From: UBA2233 sp002347965 [NCBI: Nitrospirae bacterium UBA2233]
GTDB taxonomy: Bacteria; UBA2233
Direction of reading: 5' to 3'
Length of the DNA: 64,000 bases
Assembly (NCBI GenBank): GCA_002347965.1
Contig: DDYN01000057.1
Span: 26,571-90,570, forward strand
A model generated the notes under the pieces. It was not told the origin of the DNA. It was given only the letters and a program-made list of their open reading frames with translations, and ran no database searches. Positions 1 to 7,368 of the stretch are shown here, one piece after another; the first letter of the stretch is position 1; each line of letters begins with the position of its first letter. A program made the position numbers and the translations under genes.

Positions 1-342
1 GCGGAGTTCGGACAAAAGGTTCCTTGTCGCCAGCATCGGCCCGATGTTGGCGTCGCTGATCACCCTGCCCGTTGGAGTGAGCACCCGTGCGCCTTTCTTG
101 ATGCACCTCGAAGCGAACTGGATGTCCGCGGTTACCACGATGTCGTTTGCAGAGGCACGTTCGGCGATCCAGTCGTCCGCGGCGTCGAATTGACCCTTGA
201 CGACGACCCATTGCGCCGCCCAATCGCCCGGAAGGTGCATCGATGCGTTGGATACGAAGGTCACCCCAAGGCTGTAGCGCTTGGCCACCTTCAGAACCTC
301 CTGCTTTACCGGGCAGGCATCGGCATCTACGTAGACCTGCAA
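1..342 (-). CDS. UPF0178 (YaiI/YqxD, DUF188) family protein, 3' end cut by window
   Basis: The first 114 codons are visible and the gene runs off the left edge. The N-terminus MQVYVDADACPVKQEV is the family hallmark: a DADACPVK acidic stretch in a small PIN-like fold, thought to bind metal or nucleic acid; cellular function is not established. A later stretch reading IVVTADIQFASRCIKKGARVL also fits the family. The best start is TTG at 342, five bases after the RsbR-like stop, so translation is probably coupled to that gene; no clear Shine-Dalgarno sequence is seen. Family assignment is confident, the start less so. Confidence 0.85.
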   Translation of the reverse strand, partial: MQVYVDADACPVKQEVLKVAKRYSLGVTFVSNASMHLPGDWAAQWVVVKGQFDAADDWIAERASANDIVVTADIQFASRCIKKGARVLTPTGRVISDANIGPMLATRNLLSELR

Positions 343-346
343 CTGG

Positions 347-1192
347 CTATCCGATCGCCGCTTTGAGCGCCTGCTCCAGCGTGGCGAAGGTAGGAACGTC
401 CTTCAGGTCTACTCCGAGCCCCGTGAGCGTCCGGGACAACTGGGGCTTGATACCGCAAAGGGAGGTTTTTGACCCAAGCAGCCGGAGCGCCTGGATGAGC
501 CGGATCACCTCGGAGGCAACCTGGGTGTCCACGTGTGCCAAGCCGGAGAGGTCCAGAAGAACGGCCCTTGGTTTTTGCCCGGCCACGGCCGCCAGGAGGC
601 GCTCGCTCAAGTCGTGCATACGCATCGAATCGTACCCGCCTAGCATCGGGACCATGAGAACCCTGCTCCAGACGGGGATGATGGGCGTAGAGAGCTCCTT
701 GATCGTCTCATTTTGTGCTTCTAGGGCCTCTTCGAGCATCGCCTTGGTCTTGAAAAGCTCGTCCCTGGCTTGCCGAAGGATCGCGTCGTAGCGGAGGGAT
801 GTCTCCACTGTAAGCCTTTGGAGGTTCCTTTGAAAACGCCTGAACAGCCCTTCGGGCACCTCTGCGTGTGCCAGCTCCAGGATCTCGAAAGCGCCTTCGA
901 GAAACGTTGCCGTCAGCACGTGAGCCCTGTAATGTGCGCTGGCCTGTCCCTCTGCAATCCTGGCAATGTCGGGCTCATCCACGCTAAAAAATTCAAAAAG
1001 AAGGTCCCTTATTTTTTCGATGAGCGCGTGGAACTGCGGATGCTCTCTTACTGCGTCCTGTCCCCGGACGCCGAGGAGTGCCTCCAAGAATTGCAGCCTA
1101 CCCGGGTGATTAACATTGCCCAGCTCGAACGCCTCGGCCAGCTTCGCGGCAACCGTCTTCAAGCGGGTTCTATCCGAGATGTCTGCTTGCAT
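347..1192 (-). CDS. RsbR-like stressosome protein (non-haem sensor domain plus STAS)
   Basis: 281 residues. Residues 1-160 are a mostly helical sensor-like region. Residues about 165-281 form a STAS domain, opening with LSTPIIPVW (Thr169) and carrying VDTQVASEV (Thr223). These threonines lie where RsbR proteins are phosphorylated by RsbT-type kinases. In the known family such proteins form stressosome shells with RsbS and RsbT; neither partner is in this window. The start is supported by AGGAG seven bases upstream. A divergent relative lies at 33357-34205. Signal sensed is unknown. It is probably cotranscribed with the UPF0178 gene. Confidence 0.82.
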   Translation of the reverse strand: MQADISDRTRLKTVAAKLAEAFELGNVNHPGRLQFLEALLGVRGQDAVREHPQFHALIEKIRDLLFEFFSVDEPDIARIAEGQASAHYRAHVLTATFLEGAFEILELAHAEVPEGLFRRFQRNLQRLTVETSLRYDAILRQARDELFKTKAMLEEALEAQNETIKELSTPIIPVWSRVLMVPMLGGYDSMRMHDLSERLLAAVAGQKPRAVLLDLSGLAHVDTQVASEVIRLIQALRLLGSKTSLCGIKPQLSRTLTGLGVDLKDVPTFATLEQALKAAIG

Positions 1193-1427
1193 TCCGATTC
1201 TCCTATTGCTGCGGCCTAGTCCTGGAAGTGCTCTCTAAGGGCGTGGTCGCTTGCGTTTTTGAGGCGGGAAGGCATTAACATGCGTTATTGTAGCCTTTTG
1301 GGGCATTTTTTTAAACGTTTTCACTCCTTCTGATGAGAACCTAGCCGTGGCCTTAGGGATCAAAAAATCTTGTCGCTTTTGGCCTGCTTGGGGTATCTCT
1401 TGTGCAACAAGCTTCGTAGGTCGAGCC

Positions 1428-1455
1428 AAAAGGCCGCCGGACGGGGAGGCTTTTT
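1428..1455 (-). terminator. Rho-independent terminator after the pil-aroC operon
   Basis: On the minus strand, 10 bases past the aroC stop, a GC-rich hairpin (GCCTCC, six-base loop, GGCGGC, one mismatch) is flanked by an A run before and a T run after. It would end the long minus-strand pilus/aroC transcript and separates it from the RsbR-like gene. Confidence 0.55.
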
Positions 1456-1464
1456 GCGTTTAAT

Positions 1465-2625
1465 TCAATACTCCTCGAGGAGGTTTTTATAGCGATCAAG
1501 ACGCTCGATGAGCTCGCCCAGCGTATCGCCGCCCAATTTCTGAAGGTAGGCATCCGCCAAAACGAAGGCGACCATTGCCTCGGCCACGACGCACATCGCG
1601 GGCACGGCGCAAGTATCCGAGCGTTCGATCTCGGCGGGTTCCGGCTGCTTGGTTCTGACGTTCACGCTCGGGAGAGGGTTCATGAGAGTGGCGATCGGCT
1701 TCATGAAGGCGCGTACAATCAGCTCTTCTCCCGTCGTCATGCCGCCTTCGAGGCCGCCGGAACGGTTTGTCTTCCGATAGAACCCCTGCTTTTTATCGAA
1801 GAAGATCGCATCGTGCACCTCCGACCCTTTTTTTTCGGCCGCTTCGAAGCCTTCGCCGATCGCGACCGCCTTAATGGCCGGGATACTCATCAGCGCCCGA
1901 GCGAGCCCGCCATCGAGCTTCAAGTCCCACTGGACATGGCTGCCGAGGCCTGGCACGAGGCCGAGCACCCGGACTTCGGCCACGCCGCCCAGCGTATCGC
2001 CGTCTTTTTTGGCCTGCTCGATCGCCTCGATCATGTCCGTCTCGGCGTTTGGGTCTATGCAGGCTACTTCCGAAGCAAGCGCCCTTTGCCAGTCGGCCTC
2101 ACTTAGGGTTTGCTTGCTTGGGGCCTTTGCCTTTCCGATCGACAGAACATGGCCCAGCACGCGAACGCCGAGCGCTTGAAGGAGCAGCTTGCACAGAGCG
2201 CCGACGACGACCCTCGCTGCCGTCTCCCTTGCCGAGGCCCGTTCTAAGATGTCGCGAAGCTCGTGCGTGTGGTATTTGAGCCCGCCCGCCAGGTCTGCAT
2301 GGCCTGGCCTTGGACGGGTAACGGCCCTTTTGTCCGTTTGTTCGCCGAACGGGGCCATGGCATCCTGCCAGCTCTGGAAGTCTTCGTTCTCGATGCTCAC
2401 GGCGATCGGAGATCCTAGGGTTTTGCCGAACCGTACGCCCGAGAGGAACTCGGGCGTGTCCGATTCTATCTGCATCCTCCGTCCCCTTCCGTAACCTCCC
2501 TGTCTGCGCTTGAGCTCGGAGCGGACCCGTTCATTCTCGATGGGCAGCCCTTTAGGCATCCCATCCAAAATGACGACGAGCCTCTTGCCGTGCGATTCTC
2601 CGGCCGTAAGAAACCGAAGCCCCAT
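1465..2625 (-). CDS. aroC: Chorismate synthase
   Basis: 386 residues, normal family length. It converts 5-enolpyruvylshikimate-3-phosphate to chorismate using reduced FMN, the last common step to aromatic amino acids and to menaquinone (menF lies at 40.3 kb). Hallmarks are the N-terminal FLTAGESHG, the basic RRQGGYGRGRRM segment, and RASARETAARV near residue 130. It starts two bases beyond the pilQ stop, so it is the last gene of the pilus operon. pilQ followed by aroC is also seen in Geobacter-type genomes. Confidence 0.96.
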   Translation of the reverse strand: MGLRFLTAGESHGKRLVVILDGMPKGLPIENERVRSELKRRQGGYGRGRRMQIESDTPEFLSGVRFGKTLGSPIAVSIENEDFQSWQDAMAPFGEQTDKRAVTRPRPGHADLAGGLKYHTHELRDILERASARETAARVVVGALCKLLLQALGVRVLGHVLSIGKAKAPSKQTLSEADWQRALASEVACIDPNAETDMIEAIEQAKKDGDTLGGVAEVRVLGLVPGLGSHVQWDLKLDGGLARALMSIPAIKAVAIGEGFEAAEKKGSEVHDAIFFDKKQGFYRKTNRSGGLEGGMTTGEELIVRAFMKPIATLMNPLPSVNVRTKQPEPAEIERSDTCAVPAMCVVAEAMVAFVLADAYLQKLGGDTLGELIERLDRYKNLLEEY

Positions 2626-2627
2626 GC

Positions 2628-4496
2628 TCAGAGCGTGCCTCCCGTTTTGATGATTCTGGGCGTCATGAAGATTACTAGCTCCATCGTTGATTTTTGGAAA
2701 TCGTGCCGTTTGAACGCGTATCCTAAGACCGGAAGGCTCGAAAGAAGAGGGATGCCGCCCTTGTTTTTCTGGTCGGCAAGCTGAAACACCCCACCGATCA
2801 CGGCCGTCTGGCCGTCGTCCACGATCATCTGCGAGCGCGCTTCTTGTTTATCTATGCCGTAATCCCCCGTCTCGGAGAGGTAGGTCGGCTGGTCGTTTGT
2901 GACGTGGATCTCCATGATGACCCTACCGTCCGGGAGGATGTGCGGCAGTACCTCAAGGAGCAGGTTCGCGTCTTTAAACTCCGTCTCGTACACGCTCTGC
3001 GTTTCAGGGGAGAGGTTCCTTACGGGCAGCTGTACGCCCTGTTTAATCATCCCCTGCGTGTGGTTGACGACGATGATTCGGGGCTGCGAGACCAGCTTGG
3101 CCTGGTTCTTCTGCTCAAGTGCCCGGATAATGGCATCGACGGTGACGGTGTTGGAGATGTCTGTAAGGCCGAACGTGAAAACGCCGCCTTGGTAGTCCGG
3201 CATCTGGTTTCCGCCGAATCGTCCCAAAGAGCCCTGAAGCCCTTGCCCGCCGCCTTGCTGCTGCGGGGAAAACGAGATGTTCGAGTCTGTCGCCATATCG
3301 TGGGGAAAGACCGAGCCGAACGCGTTGCCGTGAGCCCTGTCGTTCCAGGTTTGCACCCTCCAGTCGATTCCGATGCTCTTTAGGGCATCGAAGCGCATCT
3401 GGACAATGCGCGATTCGATCAGACACTGCTGGGTTTCGATGTCGAGCGCCCTGTCCAAAAACCCTCGGATCGTTTCGATCCTTTCCGGCGTGTCGTGGAT
3501 GATGAGCGCGTTTGTCCGCTCATCGAACCCGATGTAGGCATCCTCGCGGCGGCTCTTGAGGTTTGTCAGCTTCTTGGCGAGGTCGGAGGCGTTTCCGTAC
3601 TTTATAGGAACAACCTCTATGTTCAAGGGCTTTTTCAAGTCTTCTTGTTTGAGCGCATCCCAGCTCGAGATAAGAATGACCCCGTTTTGCCTCTTCATGG
3701 CCAGGCCCTTCTGTTGCAAGACGACGTCCAGCGCCTTTTCCCAGGTCACGTTTCGCAGGTAGAGCGTAATCGTCCCGCCCACGTCCTCGCCCACGACGAT
3801 GTTCGTCCCCGAGACATCGGCCAGCACCCTGAAGACGTCCTTGACGTCCACGTCCTTGAAGTCGAGCGTGACAGGCTTGCCTACGTACTCTTTAGGCAGG
3901 ACGTACTCGGCGGAGGGAACGAGGTCTTTGTTTTCCGGCGCCCGGAACCGCTCGGGTGCCCGGGTAGGCGGCTTGGGGAGCTCTTTTTTGTAAAGCTCCT
4001 TAGGGGGTTGTTGCTCTATCTGGAAAAGCGCCTCTCTAGGCCATACAGCGGCTTCTTCTTCCGCGCCTTGCGTCTTGGCGATCTTGTAGGGCTTTCCCTT
4101 CACGGGAGAAAGGGGGATCTGCGTAGGGGAATAGGAGTCAAGGGTAGCTTGGAGCGGCGGCATTGCTCGCAATGCTTCTTCTTTTTGGTCAGGGCGGGGA
4201 TCAACGCCCTCTGGAGGGGCCGGCAAAGGATTCTGCTCCTGGACTGGCCGTTCGAACGATGAAACGGGTAGGGCCGCCGGTTGGAACAAAGGGCTAGGCG
4301 GCGCGTTTTTTAGGATTTCGCTGGCGTAGGATTTGAAGGTCTGCCAGTTCAGCAGGTAGGGGGGAGAAAGGAGGGGCTTAAGCAGTATCGTTTGGCCAGA
4401 ATCTATCGCCTCGATAGCGCTTGCGTCGTGCGTCCCAAGCAAGGCCAGGATGCAGCAGGCTGCCCCTAGGGCGTGGCGGGTCAGCAAGGCGCTCAT
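2628..4496 (-). CDS. pilQ: Type IV pilus secretin PilQ
   Basis: 622 residues. Forms the outer-membrane channel for the pilus. Layout: N-terminal signal peptide (hydrophobic residues about 10-27); a proline-rich linker to about residue 195; a secretin/TonB short N-terminal (N0) domain starting at VTLDFKDVDVKDVFRVL; an N1-type domain around VVPIKYGNASDLAKKL; then the secretin core from about residue 350 ending in MELVIFMTPRII. No AMIN peptidoglycan-binding domain is apparent in the N-terminal part. It overlaps pilP by four bases (ATGA), indicating translational coupling. Confidence 0.95.
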   Translation of the reverse strand: MSALLTRHALGAACCILALLGTHDASAIEAIDSGQTILLKPLLSPPYLLNWQTFKSYASEILKNAPPSPLFQPAALPVSSFERPVQEQNPLPAPPEGVDPRPDQKEEALRAMPPLQATLDSYSPTQIPLSPVKGKPYKIAKTQGAEEEAAVWPREALFQIEQQPPKELYKKELPKPPTRAPERFRAPENKDLVPSAEYVLPKEYVGKPVTLDFKDVDVKDVFRVLADVSGTNIVVGEDVGGTITLYLRNVTWEKALDVVLQQKGLAMKRQNGVILISSWDALKQEDLKKPLNIEVVPIKYGNASDLAKKLTNLKSRREDAYIGFDERTNALIIHDTPERIETIRGFLDRALDIETQQCLIESRIVQMRFDALKSIGIDWRVQTWNDRAHGNAFGSVFPHDMATDSNISFSPQQQGGGQGLQGSLGRFGGNQMPDYQGGVFTFGLTDISNTVTVDAIIRALEQKNQAKLVSQPRIIVVNHTQGMIKQGVQLPVRNLSPETQSVYETEFKDANLLLEVLPHILPDGRVIMEIHVTNDQPTYLSETGDYGIDKQEARSQMIVDDGQTAVIGGVFQLADQKNKGGIPLLSSLPVLGYAFKRHDFQKSTMELVIFMTPRIIKTGGTL

Positions 4497-5002
4497 CTCG
4501 TCCTCCCGATCAGTGTGCGTTGCTCGTCTTGCGGCATACGAAGCTCTCTTTGAATTTCTTTAATCTTCCGGTCGTAGGTATAGTAGCGCTCGGTAATGAC
4601 GAGCTTTCCTCTCTCGATTGCCGTGACGACCCCGCCAAAGGGCCCTATCGGTTCTTTTGGTCGAACGATGTAAGAATCGCCGTCCGGCGTCGCCACAACG
4701 GCCATCGGCTGGCTTGCCACGAACGTCGCCTTGAGCCTAAGCTCGCGGATTGCGAAACGCTGCAGGGGCGACGGAGGCCCTTCGGTATGGATCGGGTATA
4801 GCATCCGCTCTCTTTCCGGGATCGAGAAAAAAATGTCCGGAATGCTTTCTTTTTTCACGGATGCAAGCGCATTTTTTAGGCGTTGAAGGTCCGATAAGGG
4901 CGATTTGTCTTGCCCTAAGACGGGCGTCCAAAGGGCCGAAAGGCATACAAACAAGGCCCCTAGCAATCCAAAAATGCCGGGCCTTCTAAAGGCCTTTCTC
5001 AT
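4493..5002 (-). CDS. pilP: Type IV pilus lipoprotein-like alignment protein PilP
   Basis: 169 residues from the ATG at 5002, preferred because GGAGG lies five bases upstream; an in-frame ATG at 5017 is the alternative. It has an N-terminal hydrophobic segment (FGLLGALFVCLSALW) and a C-terminal PilP/HR-like beta domain with VVATPDGDSYIVRPKEPIG and a final RELRMPQDEQ. PilP links the inner-membrane PilMNO complex to PilQ. A cysteine is present in the leader but I see no canonical lipobox, so lipidation is uncertain. Overlaps pilO by 17 bases. Confidence 0.88.
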   Translation of the reverse strand: MRKAFRRPGIFGLLGALFVCLSALWTPVLGQDKSPLSDLQRLKNALASVKKESIPDIFFSIPERERMLYPIHTEGPPSPLQRFAIRELRLKATFVASQPMAVVATPDGDSYIVRPKEPIGPFGGVVTAIERGKLVITERYYTYDRKIKEIQRELRMPQDEQRTLIGRTR

Positions 5003-5639
5003 GGGCACCTCCTGCATGGCCCTCTGGATCGGTTCCCTCCGGAAGGACCCGAATGAACCCGACTTTTCCCTTGAGCGGGATTTCCGTGTAGAGCTCGCCA
5101 GGCTTTAGCTGCGCAGAGGGTTTGAGCGCAAAATTCTCCGGGATGTAAGCAAGACCCTCTAAGGGAAGCCTCGCAAGAGTCCAGGCAAAAGAAGGGTAGC
5201 TCGTCTCGACCGAAGCGCTGAGGCGCTCGAGCGGGGCCGGGTACTCTCCTTTTCTGGCCGGCTCGATGGAGGGTTCCTCTATAAGGGCAATCCCCCCTTC
5301 CTGGAACATCTTATCTAGGGCTGTTAACGAATCGTCTTTTTTGGGGCCCTTGAGGCGGCCGAGCGTCTGCTCTAGCCTTACTTTGAGGGCTTTGGCTTCA
5401 AGCTCTACGTGTCCCCCTTCTTGAATTTCTTCGCGGACACGCACCAGCCTGGCACGTGTCGTTCGTTCCTGGATGGATAGAAGGCTATAGTCTTGCAGTT
5501 TCGGGCGGATCAAGAGAACCTCGAGCGCGAGGACGATCGCTACTGCGGGCAGGATGCCGAGAACGACCCTTCCTACAGGTGGGAGGGCAAGGAGTAGGTT
5601 ATCGAGGGCTTCTAGAAGGCCTTGCCGATTATTCGCCAT
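4986..5639 (-). CDS. pilO: Type IV pilus inner-membrane protein PilO
   Basis: 217 residues. One N-terminal transmembrane helix (about residues 20-45, GRVVLGILPAVAIVLALEVLLI), then a coiled-coil stretch (about 55-110) and a C-terminal ferredoxin-like domain ending in an IPLKGKVGFIRVL strand. PilO pairs with PilN in the alignment subcomplex between PilM and PilQ. It overlaps pilN by 11 bases. The pilM-N-O-P-Q order identifies it even though PilO sequences diverge strongly. Confidence 0.9.
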   Translation of the reverse strand: MANNRQGLLEALDNLLLALPPVGRVVLGILPAVAIVLALEVLLIRPKLQDYSLLSIQERTTRARLVRVREEIQEGGHVELEAKALKVRLEQTLGRLKGPKKDDSLTALDKMFQEGGIALIEEPSIEPARKGEYPAPLERLSASVETSYPSFAWTLARLPLEGLAYIPENFALKPSAQLKPGELYTEIPLKGKVGFIRVLPEGTDPEGHAGGAHEKGL

Positions 5640-6189
5640 CTAGCCCCTCCTTCAGGCCGAGCTCTACTTCCAAGGAGGTCCGAAGGAACGAGCCTCCGTC
5701 GAGTTGAACGCCCTCCGGCTTGGAAAGGCTGACGCTCACGACGCAGGGGTACTCGTCGAATTTCTGCCGAAGGCTGGAAGCCGCCCCCGCGGAGGAAACG
5801 AGGACGTTTGCCCTAAGGCGGTTCTGCTCCAGCCTAAGCTCCTCAACCCACCCGTAGGGGAAGAGGTCTTTGGAGAACGAAGCCATGAAGTGCGGGACGC
5901 AGACGCGCCTTTGCTCGAGCCGATTTAGGGCCGTAAGGCGCTTCTGGTCTTGCTCGATCGTCCTTCTTGCGCTGCGGATGGCCCTTGCCCTGGGTTCGAG
6001 TTTGGAAAGCTCTACATTGAGCGAAGCCAGACGAACCCTGGCTGCCCGTGATTCTCGCGTCGCGAAAAAGCCGTGCAGCCCGGCGAGGAGAAGCCCGATC
6101 ATGAGCGATGCGAACAGCGCCCGGGCGGCTTCCCTTCGGGCGTCCGTGCTTAGTTTGTCTTTGAGGGGTAGCAGGTTTACTTTGATCAT
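5629..6189 (-). CDS. pilN: Type IV pilus assembly protein PilN
   Basis: 186 residues. Starts MIKVNLLPL, the conserved PilN N-terminal motif that docks into PilM, then a transmembrane helix (about residues 22-45), a coiled coil and a small periplasmic domain. Overlaps pilM by four bases (ATGA) and pilO by 11 bases, so the alignment complex is made from tightly coupled genes. Confidence 0.92.
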   Translation of the reverse strand: MIKVNLLPLKDKLSTDARREAARALFASLMIGLLLAGLHGFFATRESRAARVRLASLNVELSKLEPRARAIRSARRTIEQDQKRLTALNRLEQRRVCVPHFMASFSKDLFPYGWVEELRLEQNRLRANVLVSSAGAASSLRQKFDEYPCVVSVSLSKPEGVQLDGGSFLRTSLEVELGLKEGLDGE

Positions 6190-7259
6190 GCGCGGACCCT
6201 CGCAAGGACCTCTTTGATCTCGTGCAAGCCAAGGCCAAAGGCCACGCTGAACAAGGGGGCCTTTTCTTTTAGCTCGCCCAAGTCGAGCTTGTCTTTTTGG
6301 ACGCCAACCCTGGCGAACGGGTTCAGGGCCGAGGTGCGGGCGGGTGTCCGTCGCTGAAAAGCCTGCCTAAAATGTTCAAGGCATGCAAGCCCTCCAGAGA
6401 GGTAGATGGGCGTTCCTGGGTCCGTCAGCCTAAACCCTTCCCTGCCGAGTGTAAACGCGAGCGCTTCGAAAAGCTCCCCCAGGAAGGTTTCGAGCGCTCC
6501 TAGCGCTTGCTCGGCGGGCGGCCCCGGGGCTTCGAGCATGTCGGCCGCCTCTATGGGGCCGGTTCCGGTTGCAAGCTGGATCCGTTCGATGACGCCTTTG
6601 CCCCCAAGGGGGAAATCCTGGACGGTAAGCGGCCCTTCTTTGTCCGCGACAACGACCAAAGTTCGGACGTGGCCCGTGTGTACGACAATGGCTTGCCCGT
6701 CGAAGTCCGGCCCCTGGCTGTGCTGGAAGGCGTTGTAGAGGGCGAGGGCATCGAGGTCCACGGTGCGCACCTTAAGGCCGGCAAGCTCGACCACGCGCAC
6801 GTATTCATCGACGAACTCTCGTTTGGCTGCCGCCGCGGAGATCTCCACCTGTGCCAGCCCGCGCTCGTTGAGCCTAAGCGCGGCGAAGTCGAGGTAGACA
6901 TCGTCGAGCTTAAAAGGAAAGGCGCTTGCGAAATTCTCTTTAATGTAGCTTGGGATGTTTTGCTCGGGCATGAAGGGCACCTCGAAGAGCCGGGTCATTA
7001 CCTTCGATCCGGACACGGAGATGGCCACCTTCTTGTGGCTTGGCTTGATTTCGGTAAAGAGAGACCGGACTTCTCGTGCAACCTCTCTAGAGTCAACGAG
7101 GTCTTTTTCGACGATACACTCCGGGTTTAAACGAACACAGCCGATTTTGCCAAGAAGTAAACCTTTGCGTCCCCGCGTAAGCTCAAGGACCTTGATATAA
7201 GACGACCCTACATCAAGCCCGACTAGGTACGGGCGAGTCCCAAGAATACTGCCGAGCAT
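6186..7259 (-). CDS. pilM: Type IV pilus actin-like ATP-binding protein PilM
   Basis: 357 residues, cytoplasmic, of the actin/FtsA fold. VGLDVGSSYIKVLEL (about residues 13-27) is the phosphate-1 loop and IYLSGGLACLEHF (about 290-302) the adenosine motif. PilM binds the PilN N-terminus and connects the alignment complex to the assembly ATPase. It heads the pilMNOPQ block; 109 bases separate it from the minor pilin gene upstream, in which I see no convincing terminator or promoter. Confidence 0.94.
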   Translation of the reverse strand: MLGSILGTRPYLVGLDVGSSYIKVLELTRGRKGLLLGKIGCVRLNPECIVEKDLVDSREVAREVRSLFTEIKPSHKKVAISVSGSKVMTRLFEVPFMPEQNIPSYIKENFASAFPFKLDDVYLDFAALRLNERGLAQVEISAAAAKREFVDEYVRVVELAGLKVRTVDLDALALYNAFQHSQGPDFDGQAIVVHTGHVRTLVVVADKEGPLTVQDFPLGGKGVIERIQLATGTGPIEAADMLEAPGPPAEQALGALETFLGELFEALAFTLGREGFRLTDPGTPIYLSGGLACLEHFRQAFQRRTPARTSALNPFARVGVQKDKLDLGELKEKAPLFSVAFGLGLHEIKEVLARVRA

Positions 7260-7368
7260 CGGCTTACCTTATTTAGTTTGGACGCCCTAATGCGTACTTC
7301 GATCATTGCGCAGGCCAGACCATTTGTCAATTCGTCGAACAAACAACCGCTCTAATAGCCATTTTTAT

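Noticed and set aside
1235-1429. 64-codon minus-strand frame between aroC and the RsbR-like gene
   Set aside because: No ribosome site, no recognisable sequence, and it overlaps the terminator end.
3495-4262. 255-codon plus-strand frame
   Set aside because: Antisense to pilQ; no family resemblance and no ribosome site.
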